A DNA stretch of 64,000 nt from the NCBI GenBank assembly GCA_907163375.1, contig CAJQUW010012683.1, positions 1 through 64,000 of the forward strand, written 5' to 3'. The DNA is from Prostheceraeus crozeri (taxonomy: Eukaryota; Platyhelminthes; Polycladida; Euryleptidae). The notes beneath the pieces were generated by a model. That model made no database searches, was not told where the DNA came from, and was given only the letters and a program-made list of their open reading frames with translations. Position 1 is the first letter of the stretch, and every line of letters begins with the position of its first letter. The position numbers and the translations under genes were made by a program. This document shows positions 24,190-35,839 of the stretch, piece by piece.

Positions 24190-25674
24190 TGATGGGGCAG
24201 ACGCATCCTGTCCGGCACGTGACGCTGCTTGCCGGAGTCCGGAATCCTTTACAATGGTGCTATTTTAGCATATTTACAGCGCACGCGTACACGTGTTAAA
24301 CCCGTATAATAGTTTGACAAACATCGCGTGTTTTTGCACTAAAAAAACATCAAACAATTAAATTGACAAAGATGCCGTTTAGGTCCACATCACATGTGTT
24401 ATCAGCTTGGGTTGGGCTCGTGTCCTCAACCTAGCGGGCAAGTCCGCAAGCTTGTACGAGCCCGCACCGTTGCTCACAGTTCAGTTATTGCTCCGAAGCT
24501 TAGCAAGTCAAGTTTCTAGCTAACATTGATTGCTTCCGAGAGACATGGAAGTAGGCAATGTCTACGATGTTAAGCAGCAGCGTCCGATTTCTTTTCAATG
24601 AACTCTATGTCTCAGTGACGAAGCCTGATATCAAGCTGTAGGCATGCGCCAAACGGATTACGATTACTTAGGCACTGGCGTTTGAGAAAATTGCACACCG
24701 CAAGTTGTCGCTGATCGAGCTGTTTTTGAACGTTAAATGAAAAACCGTCAATTCAATTATCATATGCCATCAAATCGGTTTGAATTGTTTAGGATACTCC
24801 TCAAAAAATTGTAGATTCCTTTAAATATGGCAAGAGCCGAATCGTAATGGCTCACAAGGCCTACAAGATCATTTCCTTTATTGTTAGAAGATTTTGATTC
24901 GTCATGGCCTATAAAAGGTAGTTCGCGCTTTGCCGAAAAGAAGACAATATCGATAAGTCTAATCAATATTAATATGTTTTCTTAATCTCTTCATTGTGCA
25001 AAAAATGACTTACACGACGTTGCTCATCGAGCTACGTAGCTCCAAAGCTATTCAATTGAATAAAACGCTTGATGCGATTTAGCGATTTTTTCTTGTTTCG
25101 AAATCATTATCGATGATGACGTGTTCAAATTAGCAGAACCGATTCTTGACCAAGGATTGTAATCTTTGGAAAAAAGCAGAAAATGGGGCACGTGAGCCAA
25201 TGAGTTGTCTCATATTTCGTCAGATGAAAACGTCTGATGTATTCTATGTTCAACTCTTAATATATTTTTGTTAGACCTGGCAAGATAACTTAGAAGGCTT
25301 TGACTCCATTTTACTCGAGATAGACCACACACCACACTTCGACAGCAGACTACGTTAAGTGAACGGCAAAGTTTGAAACATTTCACGTGAATGTGTGACG
25401 CGTCACTTTCATTCACACTGCTTGATTCTTGCACCCTGCTCTGGCTTTTAATGAGCGTGACACTCACACCAACAAGACCATGCGATCTCAGCTCCGCATC
25501 ACCAGAGCAGAATTTCGTCGCCTGATAGATCGACAGGAAAGACATCTGACACAAGAAAACAGCAACGCATCAGATTCTATTGCAGTCATCGCGTAGCGCC
25601 CAGCTGAGCGCATTACAGGGCGAATAGAGACAGCTGTATGTAAAGCACACTGCAGTCCCAGAGTGAAAATAATT
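24190..25674. other. Spacer, nothing recognised
   Basis: A block around 24,575-24,605 ('gcgtccgatttcttttcaat') recurs at 26,165-26,190 and 28,075-28,100, so an old dispersed repeat is present. No coding signature. Confidence 0.35.
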
Positions 25675-25814
25675 GTATTTTCAGCCTAATGAGTGGGGGA
25701 GCCATCGAGCCAGGTAATAGGAAAAAGAGCGCAAAAACACACTTTGGTGGGCTCGAAAAATTATTCGAGCCCACCAATGTGTGTTTTTTTCCTCTTTTTC
25801 GTATTTTCAGCCTA
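25675..25814. mobile_element. Small palindromic insertion with 14-bp direct repeats
   Basis: gtattttcagccta at 25,675-25,688 and 25,801-25,814 flanks a 112-bp segment holding a near-perfect palindrome (arms 25,721-25,757 and 25,764-25,800, centre 'ggctcgaa...ttcgagcc'). Looks like a miniature inserted element; family unknown. Confidence 0.6.
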
Positions 25815-25824
25815 GTCGCCTTGT

Positions 25825-25890
25825 TAGTAGTAGTAAACGTTTATTGATTGAATGAAAATCATCAGTACAAGGCTATACATTAGCAGAAAG
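25825..25890 (-). mobile_element. LINE 3' end with (TAG)n tail
   Basis: On the minus strand 'aataaacgtttac' runs into a TAC repeat. The layout and several bases match the LINE 3' end at 21,570, so it is probably a short 5'-truncated copy of the same family. Confidence 0.5.
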
Positions 25891-26206
25891 AAAATGACGC
25901 GGCAATGGACGAAAAGACAAAAAAGTAATGTAAATTGACGCAATATAAAATATTGATGGCAACACGCATTGATTTGTTCAAATAGAGACTACTGTCAGAA
26001 AAAATCAATTAGAGTTTGAAGTGACTCACACGGAGTTATTTCATAGTTTATTAATCTATAATTCAATATCTAATCTGATTTCAAGGCCATGCGCCGTATG
26101 ATAAGCGTGCTCGGAGAATTCGCCACTGTGTCTAAAATACGGACCAGAATGACAGTATTCCTGCTGCAGTAGCGTCCGACTTCTTTCAATTGAACTCTAT
26201 GTCTAA

Positions 26207-26347
26207 AGGAATAGGTTGGAGCCAGGGAAAACCAAGTTCTTCGATTGATGCTTTCTTTAAGAGTGTAAACCGCGATGCATTTCGTGCACCACCGCGGTAA
26301 CGAAGTCAACCAAAGAACTTGGTTTTCTCTGGTTCCCACCTATTCCT
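26207..26347. mobile_element. MITE, 141 bp, TAA target duplication
   Basis: Arms aggaataggttgg...aaccaagttctt and their inverse (26,307-26,347). TAA stands at both edges (26,204-26,206 and 26,348-26,350), as for PIF/Harbinger-derived MITEs. Confidence 0.7.
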
Positions 26348-26379
26348 TAAATATCATGCAGGGACTATTCAAGCATCTA

Positions 26380-28036
26380 CAGATTGTTTCATAAAAATGG
26401 ATCACCCTTAAACATCGCCTTAACTTCAACTTTGTCTAACTCCGCCAAACTTGAACGAATTTCTCTGAAATTTGGAAGATATGTCAGTTGTGCTTACTAA
26501 TATCATTGTTGGAAATTTCAAGCATGAATATTGAGTTGTTTTCATGTTATAGATAAAAAAAGTAGTAGATAATTTGATCTTCATTTAGCAATGTTACACA
26601 AAATCATACCCCACTCTTATAAAATTACATTTGTTTCCTTTGTTATGTAATATGTTGTTCTACAAGCCAAAAGCCATCAAGCAAAACAAAAATAAAGAAC
26701 ATCGGTCAATCAGAGCCAGTATAGCACCATTATTCATCAACAATAATATAACTGCTACATGTGATTAACTGGACTTCATGTTCCATAGCTTCCTGACTTC
26801 GTTGCGGTGGTGTTGGCAGCACTCCTGATTGCTTTCAGCTAGAAATCTATCTCTTACCGGTTGAAAACAATACAAAGCACAAATGAACAATAACGAGATC
26901 GCATTCACAAAAGGCAAAAGTGTCAGCCTTGCTAGAACTAGGGTTTTCTTTGCGAGCTACAAGCAAGCGACTAAATGTCCCTTACACAAATGTGCATCGA
27001 TGGCATAATGATGATTTTCGACTCTGTCGTAAAGAGGGCTCTGGCCGTCCACGCAAAACATCCAAACGTAGAGACCGCCTAATTTTGAGATTTGTTAAAG
27101 TTGATCCAAGTCTCTCGTTAACTGAGATGGCTGCACTAGACTCGTCTATTTCTAAGTCCACTATTCGTAGAAGACTTATTGAGTCGAATTTCAAGAGCTG
27201 TAAGAGGCCCTCTCAGATCGAATTATCAGATCAGCATACAAAAAGACGTCTCAGATGGGCAATGAGTCATTGTCACTGGAGAAATCAATGGGATCGGGTT
27301 GTCTGGTCTGATGAGGCATCAGTCCGTCTGAAGGACAGTGATGGTCGATTGAGATTATGGATAAAATCTGATCAGGAAATTCCGAGACATTTACATCGTC
27401 CCCGGGTACAAGGTGGTGCGACTCTACTGATTTGGACTGGCATTTGGACCAATGGCCGCTCTGAACTTAACATACAGCAAGGAACCATGAATTCTGAACG
27501 CTATGTGAATGTTTTACGAATGAACATTGGCCAAATTACAGATCAACTTGGTGATCCATCGACTTGGTTATTTATGGATGATAATGCTACGTGTCACAGG
27601 AGTAGTAGAGTCAACTTATGCAAGTCTCAATTAGGGCTTAGGACATTATCTTGGCCAGCTCGTTCTCCTGATCTGAATCCCATAGAAAATGTATGGAGTA
27701 TTCTAAAACGTAACGTTCGTCGTTCACTGCTACCTACAGATGGCGTATCACAACTTACGTCACTGTTAAAAAGAGGGTGGAGAAAGTTAGATCAGTCAAA
27801 AATCAACGATATCATCGAATCAATGCCTAGACGAATTGGTAATGTCATTGACAATAAGGATAGGGCCACAAAATATTAGCTTCTTAAGAACCGTTACTGT
27901 ATCATAGCTTATCAGATTATGTAAGGACATTTAAATATATTAGGGACATGAAATAACATGGAAAATGCTTTCTGTATCATACTTATGTTTTATTTAGTCA
28001 AATTTTAGGATGATCCACTTTTTATGAAACGGACTG
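26380..28036 (+). mobile_element. Tc1/mariner transposon, nearly intact
   Basis: Terminal repeats starting cagattgtttcataaaaat and, at the right end read inversely, cagtccgtttcataaaaagt, followed by ggatca in both, with TA on each side (26,378-26,379 and 28,037-28,038). 1,657 bp, with one central transposase gene. Similar sequence stands on both sides (blocks at 26,145-26,200 and 28,055-28,100), so it landed in older repeats. Confidence 0.92.
26920..27879 (+). CDS. Tc1-type DD34E transposase
   Basis: 319 codons. Order: helix-turn-helix (LGFSLRATSKRLNVPYTNVH), the GRPRKTSKRRD hook, a second helix-turn-helix (ISKSTIRRRL), then the DDE core: WSDEASVRL (first D), LFMDDNATCH (second D) and SPDLNPIENVW (E). 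Exactly 34 residues separate the second D and the E. It cuts and pastes the element at TA sites. The long frame begins at a GTG. An ATG at 26,883 (MNNNEIAFTKGK) lies one base out of frame, so a single-base change near 26,910-26,919 probably separates it from its natural start. No other break is seen. Confidence 0.92.
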   Translation: MSALLELGFSLRATSKRLNVPYTNVHRWHNDDFRLCRKEGSGRPRKTSKRRDRLILRFVKVDPSLSLTEMAALDSSISKSTIRRRLIESNFKSCKRPSQIELSDQHTKRRLRWAMSHCHWRNQWDRVVWSDEASVRLKDSDGRLRLWIKSDQEIPRHLHRPRVQGGATLLIWTGIWTNGRSELNIQQGTMNSERYVNVLRMNIGQITDQLGDPSTWLFMDDNATCHRSSRVNLCKSQLGLRTLSWPARSPDLNPIENVWSILKRNVRRSLLPTDGVSQLTSLLKRGWRKLDQSKINDIIESMPRRIGNVIDNKDRATKY

Positions 28037-28555
28037 TATATTTCAAAAAAACGGACCATAATGACAGTGTTCCTGCTGCAGTGTTCCGATTTCTTTTCAA
28101 TCGAATAATGAGATCGATGAACCGATCAATAAGACCTCTTGCATTCCTTTTATGAACATGCTGTTCATATACTTCACATGCGAAAATTGATCCGGAATCG
28201 GTGTTTTTTTTACAGCATTCATTCAGACAGTCAATCATCACCAATCAAACAGATGGATATTGATCAACCTTTAAACTTACTAGTGTGGCTGAATAATAGC
28301 TATAGGCCCTATCTTTAATGCCAGATTCGCATTTGCTCAAAATTTCATCTATGTTGGATCCTTGCAGAACAAATAGTGCATTAAAGAAATCATCAAAACT
28401 TATCAAGCCGATCGATATTGATCGATAAATCGCCTGCAATAAACATATTTAACCTTTTTGGAGCCCGGTGGCCAAATCTTCTACACAACCACCCATGACG
28501 CGCAGTGCACGTCACTCGCTCATCCGCAACTCACCCTGATACCGAGTGAACAATA
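28037..28555. other. Spacer, older repeat fragments
   Basis: Contains the block shared with 24,575 and 26,145. The frame at 28,439-28,245 (minus) has no signature. Confidence 0.35.
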
Positions 28556-31132
28556 CACTAGGTACGCGTAATTACGGAGCACCCCAAACATCCGTGTTTA
28601 AAGACATTATATTCTTCTACCCGCGTACATACGCGCTCCACTAAGAATCAGTTAAATCCACAGAATTAGATTCATCTGCGCGCTTCGGTTTCCTAGAAAG
28701 GGAGGGTTATATGTAACCTTAATATCGAAATGGCACATCACAGAATTAAACAACTTGCTCCTTCTCGAATGGATAATTCGTGTATCGCTTGCTATTGGAA
28801 ATGGCAAACAATAAGCTGTCAGCAGAGGACACCAGAGCCAGTGAGAGATGCGTGCGTGCTGTGATATCACTTCGCACACGCCAAAACACACATCGCCTGG
28901 CTAACATTCGATTCAGTGTATGCACAATACAGTGAGAAATGCCGAGGAGAGGATGTGAAAACATCAAGTGAACTAATTTTCGTACGCCTGCTACTTTCTT
29001 TAATAATGATCGGAAGGGCCAACATTATGGAGAAAACCTGTGGGCAATGATCTGAATTCTTCGAATCTGAAGGACTTTTGGCAATCGAAGCACTTTGCTG
29101 GAATTCACATTAATCCGCAAGCGACGCACGACTTTTTTCCTATCTCTGTAAGGTATTAGGAATTCCTTTTTGCCAACTTAATAGGTTCCTCGATGTGCCG
29201 TCAATTTCGCATTAATCACACTTCTAGCAAACCGAAGCAGATAAACAAAATATTTAATTCTGTGGTTAATCACTTGATCTGATGCTGTTAAAACATGGAG
29301 AATGTTTATGAATATGTGCGGGTGAGCGTTTATAGTTTCCGCGTCGTCTACAGTTGCATGCGTTGCCGCTGAAACAACTGATGGACCACTAAGCATGTTC
29401 TGTCTTCCCTGAGCATGAAATTGAGGTCCTATCACATTGTTTAGCCTCTGATACATGCAGACACATGAGACGCAAAGTCTTTATAACAGGACTGCCGATA
29501 GATGTTACAGTAATGTAACGCATAGCCATGCACGGATGTTTAGGGTCATGTGTAATTACGCGTAGTCAGAGGCGTCGCTAAGGAAACATCATTGGGGGGG
29601 GGGGGTTTGCTAAATTTTACCTGATTTACAACTAAGAACCAAAATTTATCTGATTATTGCACACACGCATACTCACACACATTCCAATATGTTTCATGTT
29701 TATATCCTACAGAAGAGGTACTTAGTCATCTAATCTTGCCGCATCATAAGTGGCCAATGAAATGCCGATGACGTTAAGTTAATTTGTGCGCAATTGGGTC
29801 CCGTAGTCTCGACTGTTAAGAAAATTTTCGATGTTGTTTGCATCGAGAAAGTTAACACCACAGAATTATATTGTTTAATTGTGTCACTTTGCTAGAAGTG
29901 CAAACTGATTCAAACACATGGCACATGCAGGAACTCAATAAGTGGGCAAAAAGAAATTTTTAATACCTTACAGAGATAGGAAAAATAGTCGTGCGTCGCT
30001 TGCGGATTGCTCTGAATTCCTTCAAAATGCTCCGATCGCCACGACTCCTTCAGATTCGAAGAGTTCAGATCATCGCGCAAAAGTTTTCTCGATAATCTTA
30101 GGTCCTCCGATCACTTTAAAAAAAGTTAGCAGGCGCACGAAAAAACGTTCACAAACTTCTCTGTAGAACTTGACATCGTCTGTGTCTTGATAACAGTCAC
30201 TTAAACTTTGCACAATTTGTCGTGTTTAATGTTGAACTGGCTGCTCATTGTTCGATTTCTATGGTATTATGTCAGCAGATTGTGCCATTTCATCTACGTT
30301 ACATGTTCCAATGTTTCCCTTCTAGTCAAACAGAAAAAGAGACGACCTGTCTAATTCTGGTTAACACGCTGTTAACTATAAACTTCTACGCACAGAGAAG
30401 AGGGTGTGCCTTATTCATACCGTGCGCTTTCCGCGGTGCGCGTGTGACTGACGCGGTATGAGGAAGGTTCGATGAAATCCACCGTAACGATGACGTCATC
30501 TCCTCAAGGGACAACGCAATAGCCAGAACTTATATGAATCAACGGTTAAATATACACTACACACCTAGGCAGAGTTGCAGGCGTTTCAGCGCTAGGTGAT
30601 TCAGTGCCAATATTCAGTGGCCAGTGGCCACATTATAGATAGGGTACTGGAATTACATTTCAATTGCACTTAGATATTTTAAATTTAGCAGAGCTAACTC
30701 ACATCGCCTTATGCTCCAATTTTAAAGAAAATGCGAGGCGACTGTTCCTCCTGCTCGCATATACAGTCATCCCGGGTAGAGGTCGTTTTCAGCGCGCTAT
30801 GTTTGACCGCTTTCGCGTGACAAATCAATATCATCAACAACAACTGACCATATACTTTCTGGTGTCTAGAAAGGGTGATAATTTCCCGACATTACGATGT
30901 GTTTTTGTGACAAGACGTGTTTTTGTGGCTAAGAACAACGTCAGTGAATATTGGAGCTGAATCGCCGGCAAACCGGCGGTTTACCTGAAATTTTTCATTT
31001 TACCTGAATCTTTTAATAATTTCATATTGGGGGGGTGTTACGGTCCCCCACACCCCCCCCCCCGGTCGCGACGCCTCTGCGCGTAGTTTACGCGTGTATT
31101 ACGCGTATTTGAGCGTGGCATGTCACCTAGTG
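28556..31132 (-). mobile_element. CACTAG-ended element, copy B, split by an hAT
   Basis: Left end cactaggt and right end acctagtg, with TA on each side. The interior is the reverse complement of copy A ('tgtttagcctctgatacatg'). About 1.06 kb without the hAT inserted at 29,567. Longest copy of the family here, yet no transposase is seen, so it depends on another element. Confidence 0.75.
29567..31079. mobile_element. hAT element with G/C runs, nested in copy B
   Basis: Ends CAGAGGCGTCGC and GCGACGCCTCTG, with the perfect 8-bp duplication cgcgtagt (29,559-29,566; 31,080-31,087). Runs of G (left) and C (right) lie just inside. The largest frame (30,664-30,960) has no clear hAT signature. The target duplication itself lies in the acgcgt-rich arm of the host element. 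Confidence 0.9.
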
Positions 31133-31595
31133 TATCAACACATGATAGACGAACAGTGCATGTCATGGGCAGTTGGACCTGTCACCTGCTACACTTTCGA
31201 AAGTATTCGCTGTCGCACTTTTTCAAGGACGGTTATCCGGGCAAACGGGGTAGGCTACACAACTCCAAGTGTTAATTTCATGAGCTAATTAATTGTTTTT
31301 TCACTAGATATTCAATATTGATCTAGGGTATTTCGATACCGCTGATTTCAAATCTGAAGTCTCGGTTTTGAAATTTCGGCTTGCTTAGAGCCACTGCAAT
31401 TTTTTCCCGTTTTCAAATGTAGCCTACATGTACCATTATGCAATTGATCTGAAGTCCAATTTTATATCGGCTCCATATAATTTTACTATGTTGATCACAA
31501 ATTTTAAGTCTGCATGTAGGCTATTTTTCGGAATAATCATTTGTCTATGAGCTACGTGGAATTCAGTTTAAGATATTCTACTAGAATTGACTCAA
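31133..31595. other. Spacer, nothing recognised
   Basis: AT-rich, no signature. Confidence 0.35.
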
Positions 31596-31703
31596 AACCA
31601 TATAATCCAAAAAGAACGAAAACGACGCTATACAGTATTCGTGATCTTAGGAGCTAAGATCACGAAGATAGCGTCGTTTCCGTTCTTTTCGGATTACATG
31701 GTT
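31596..31703. mobile_element. Palindromic MITE, 108 bp
   Basis: Almost perfect self-complement: 'aaccatataatcc' pairs with 'ggattacatggtt', and 'gtgatctta'/'taagatcac' pair near the centre. No terminal duplication established. Confidence 0.7.
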
Positions 31704-32358
31704 TATGAGCTGTAAGCTGGTGGCAATGTTTCTCGTGTTGAATAACATGTCTAATGTCGTTAAAACTGTATTACAGTAGAACCCACTTATAACGGACTCG
31801 GTTATAACGAACTCTCGGATATAACGTACTCCTCTTGCAGGCACGGACAAAAATTCCTATTATGTCTATATAAAATGCCTCGTTTATAACGTACTCGGAT
31901 ATAACGTACTACTCGGATATAGCGGACTCTTTTCAAGGGTCCACAGAGCAAATTTTGATTTTTTACAACGTACTTAGGGATGAAAGCACTTAAGTATTCT
32001 GAATCATCGAAACGAAGCTGGCACGATTCTACAATAACTTGCTGCGTTTGATGATGGCAGCAACAGCTCTTGTCATTGGCTGGGAGGAGGACAACTTTTG
32101 AGTGTCGAATCCGTCCAATGAGCAATCGATAGAAGTGAACTGGAATTAAGACATTGTCTGTGATGGTGTCTTCTTAACGCGTCACTGCGCTGTTTACATT
32201 GTTTTTTTAGCCATTCAAATATTTAGATTCATGTTCAGAATATTGCATATTTTTTCTTAATAAATAGAGAATTGTTAAGACACTATGCTGTTTTCTCGAG
32301 TAGGCATGATCATACATGTAGGGCCAGCTAAGGGCAAACAAATAAATGTACATTACAT

Positions 32359-33263
32359 CTGTGGCGGCGCTAGGGGGGGGGGCGGGGGGCGGTCCGCCCC
32401 GGGCACCGAGATTCAAGGGGCACGGTCAGAGGCTCGCTCGGGGAAATCTAAATCTTGAAAAATGTTGATATGATTTTCGAATCAAATATTTCATTTAAAA
32501 TTCAATCTGGGAACTCAGATTTGCATTTACCTACATCTACATTTATCATTTAACGCTGTTTAATTGTCTATTTCATAAATTAGCGTTGATTTATCGGTGT
32601 GGTTGGTGTGTGCGTTGCATGTAATTACATGTATTTGAGACACGGAATCAGGAATCGGTACCTAATCTGTTTGCCCTTTTGCGAATTTGTTTAACAGTCT
32701 GCGTTAGCAACGCAACATGTGAACGATCCTTTTCTAAATTGAAAATTATAAAATCCCACTTACGATCGACCATGACTCAAGCAAGACTAAATAATTTGTC
32801 TCTTATTTCTATTGAACGTCTTCGTTTGAATAATTGTGATATTGATGAATGCATTGATGTTTTTGCTAAATGCAAGGCGCGCAGAGTTCAGATTTAGCCT
32901 TATCTTACTGTGCGTTGGTCTACGTAATGATTATACCGTTTTCTCTCGAATATATTCTCTGGTAATATTCTGATTTTGTTTTTTACATGTACTTTACCAG
33001 TTTCATAATTAGGCTAATGTCACAGCGAGTGATTAAGAGGTTGTTCATTTTACATTTTAATGATCTAAATCTCAAAATATGAATGTTTATGAAATAATTT
33101 ATAAGCTTAAATATAGTAGGTACACGTTCCCCTAAGAAGGAAAGAATCGGTGTAGCTAAATCTTCATAATTTTATTAGAATTGGCTGGGAATGGGGTTCA
33201 TTGGGGAGGGGGGCACTGATAAATGACCCGCCCCGGGCACGAAACGTCCTCGCGCCGCCACTG
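32359..33263 (+). mobile_element. hAT element nested in the pogo-type element
   Basis: Ends ctgtggcggcgctaggg and, inversely, cagtggcggcgcgagg, with the perfect 8-bp duplication cattacat (32,351-32,358; 33,264-33,271). Carries only the end of an hAT transposase. Confidence 0.9.
32679..32897 (+). pseudogene. hAT transposase C-terminus
   Basis: VSNATCERSFSKLKIIKSHL then RSTMTQARLNNLSLISIE is the hAT dimerisation domain of the kind found in ZMYM1-like and related transposases. The catalytic part is deleted. Confidence 0.85.
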
Positions 33264-34540
33264 CATTACATGTAGGCCTACATGTATTTATGGTGATGCA
33301 TAGTGAGAATTAGCTGGTCATGATGGATAGGACCTTACTATTGCAATTGACAACTTAATTTGGTGCAGAAGTAGGCTTCAATACTTCTTATACAGCTTGT
33401 TCTTGCACACCTCGGATACAACATACCTCGGATATAACGTACCAATTTTTTAGGTCCCTTGAAGTACGTTATAAGTTGGTTCTACTGTATATTCATCAAA
33501 ATGTGGGTGTCCACCATGTGCACTAGCCTAGGTGACATGCCACGCTCAATCACGCGTGAACCACGTGTAATTATGACCCTAAACATCCGTGACTATGCGG
33601 GACATTGCTGCAACGTCTGTTATATAAGTTAGTATAGGCAGTCCTGTTATATAGACTTAACGTCACCTGCATGTAGTGATGAAAATTTTCCGGAAAATTT
33701 TGAATCAAAATTTTCCGTGGAAAATTAAGGAAAATTTTGGAAATTTTGGAAATTTTGACAGTTTTGATTTTTGTGATACGCCCTATAATTTGAGCGCTTC
33801 CGCAGCCGAGGCAGACCAATAGAATGGGTCTAAAACTCTTGATTTCATCATTATTTCGATTAAAGCGATCGTAGCACTACGAGTTCCGTCCGCGGATTTT
33901 TGAACATTCCTTTACCACCAGTGGCTTGTGCTAATTTGTTAGCATTTTTGATTATCACACAGACATCGTTTGGGATAACGTGAATCTTGCTTTACAACAG
34001 AGGTAGAGTAGAGCGGGGCAAAGCAAGACACTTAAGGATACCTGGTCATATTGATAGAAATCTTATCATTATTTATTTCTACTACACTCATAGGCTTCTG
34101 GCGGTCATTGGCTACATATATCTAAAACATTACTTCAATACCAGTTCGTTAACACACTTTTCAAGAGACTTATCTGATGAGTAGTCAAACGTCGCACTTT
34201 ACCCCACCTATGGGGCAGAACGCGACAGGCATAAATTATTGTTTATTTGATTCATTTATTATATGATTATTGATCTTTGTCTTAACCGCAAGTAAGTAAT
34301 GGATAAAAGACCGTTCCAGGACACCATAAAATCAAAAAAATTAGTATCTTTAAAAACGACATAAATTCATGAATTTAGACCCTTTTTTCAGGTTTTTAAG
34401 ACCTAAACTCATGAATTTAGTCCATTCAAAAAGTACCATTTTTTCAAAAAATGGTATTTTTAAAAACGACATAAATTCATGAATTTGAACCCTTTTTTCA
34501 GGTTATGAAGACCTAAATTCATAAATCGGCTAAAGCCAGA

Positions 34541-34553
34541 GGAGCTTCGCTCC
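34541..34553. repeat. Hairpin ggagcttcgctcc
   Basis: 5-bp stem with TTC loop; its inverse is at 40,951-40,963 and about 55,531. Confidence 0.8.
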
Positions 34554-34623
34554 GATTTGGGCGTTTTTAAAAATACCCAATTTTTCAAATTTTTCAAAAT
34601 CTCAAAATTTGAGAATTACAATC

Positions 34624-34649
34624 GGGCGAAGCCCTAGAACCTTCGGTTC
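34624..34649. repeat. GC double-hairpin module (one of several)
   Basis: gggcgaagccc (stem GGGC, loop GAA) followed, after TA, by gaaccttcggttc (stem GAACC, loop TTC). Repeated at 34,739-34,764 and in the right end near 55,438. Confidence 0.85.
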
Positions 34650-34891
34650 GATTTTCACCCGCCCCCAAAATCATGACCGTTCCAGGACACCGAAAAAATC
34701 ATAAAAGTTAAGAATCTCAAAATTTGAGAATTACAATCGGGCGAAGCCCTAGAACCTTCGGTTCGATTTTCACCCCCGCCAAAATCATGACCGTTCTAGG
34801 ACACCGAAAATTAGTATTTTTAAAAACGTCTTTTAAATCCATTTTTCAGGTTTTTAAAATATATCATGTGACTAAAAATATTTCTTTAAAA

Positions 34892-35482
34892 ATGGAAGAA
34901 ACAAAAGTGGAAGGAACTTCAGAAATGGAAGGAACCTCAAGAATATATCCTTCGTTATCATATGAACGTAGTTCTACTTTAATGGACATTGAAAAGATTA
35001 ACATTGAAAAAATGAATAAAGAAAAACACAAAGATAGAGTTAGGTATATGAAAGATAAGGAACCTTTTCGAGGTATAATTTTTTCACCAGATAAATCTCC
35101 TTTTAATTTAGATAGAAATTTTGTTAATCTTTTAAGAGGAGCAGATTTAAATAATTATGCTGTAGAAGATCTCATAAAATATAAAGCTATGTTAGATAGA
35201 GTTGGTGCAGTAAAATCTCTTAGACGTTATAAACAATTAGAAAATTTATTATCAACGGGAGTTAAAGTAGGGAAAGGTTTATCTGAAAAACAGAAAACTG
35301 AAACAACTGTATTTTTACCAGATGATCCACAAGAATTACTAAATAGATTAAATATTTTAATATCTGCAATAAAAGAAGGACATAATTCTAGTTTCAATGA
35401 AATTCATGCTATATTGAAAAGACTGTTAGAAAAGAAGATTCTAAATGAAGAGGATTATAAAAGTATAACCGGACATCTCTGA
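34892..35482 (+). CDS. Polinton protein, unrecognised
   Basis: Frame from ATG 34,892 (MEETKVEGTSEMEGTS), about 196 residues, highly charged, with a C-terminal stretch LLNRLNILISAIKEGHNSSF. Similar tails occur in small proteins of invertebrate Polintons, but I cannot name a function. A GC hairpin sits across its 3' end. Confidence 0.55.
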   Translation: MEETKVEGTSEMEGTSRIYPSLSYERSSTLMDIEKINIEKMNKEKHKDRVRYMKDKEPFRGIIFSPDKSPFNLDRNFVNLLRGADLNNYAVEDLIKYKAMLDRVGAVKSLRRYKQLENLLSTGVKVGKGLSEKQKTETTVFLPDDPQELLNRLNILISAIKEGHNSSFNEIHAILKRLLEKKILNEEDYKSITGHL

Positions 35483-35537
35483 TGTCCTCCAGCTTCGCCC
35501 GAACCGGACATCTCTGATGTCCTCCAGGGCTTCGCCC
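35471..35537. repeat. Triple hairpin at the 3' end of a Polinton gene
   Basis: ggacatctctgatgtcc twice (35,471-35,487 and 35,506-35,522; 7-bp stem, TCT loop), then gggcttcgccc (35,527-35,537). The first overlaps the end of the 34,892-35,482 frame. Confidence 0.85.
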
Positions 35538-35839
35538 GTAGCTGAAATATGTTGTTGTTTTTAATTTTTTATAAAAAAAATATTTCATAAAAAAATATTT
35601 ATTTAATTTTTTTAGTTTAAAAATGTGTTCAGCAGATTTAGACAAAATTAATAATCATTTAGAAAATTTGATAGAGATTTTGGGTTCATCAAAATTTAGT
35701 ACGACGTTAAAATTATAACAACTACTTCATCACACACTTGTAATTTAGAACCCATTCTACATTTAGAACAAAATAAAAATTATCAAATTGCATTGACTAG
35801 TTTCTCTACATTTAACACTATTCAAAACGTTATCAAAGA

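Larger units (their letters stand above)
31774..33487. mobile_element. pogo/Tigger-type element, split by an hAT
   Basis: Ends CAGTAGAACCCACTTATAACG and, inversely, CAGTAGAACCAACTTATAACG, with TA on both sides (31,772-31,773; 33,488-33,489). Repeated 'ctcggatataacgtac' units lie inside both ends. About 0.8 kb without the nested hAT; no transposase, so non-autonomous. The minus frame 32,125-31,802 with 'RYIRV' repeats merely translates the subterminal units. Confidence 0.85.
34295..34800 (+). repeat. Polinton left terminal inverted repeat
   Basis: Starts agtaatggataaaagaccg and matches the inverted right end. It contains internal duplications ('cataaattcatgaattt', and the 'ccgttccaggacacc' unit three times) that make it longer than the right end. 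Three GC hairpin modules lie in it. Confidence 0.9.

Noticed and set aside
31802-32125. 107-codon minus-strand frame with RYIRV repeats
   Set aside because: Translates the subterminal repeats of the pogo-type element; no domain.
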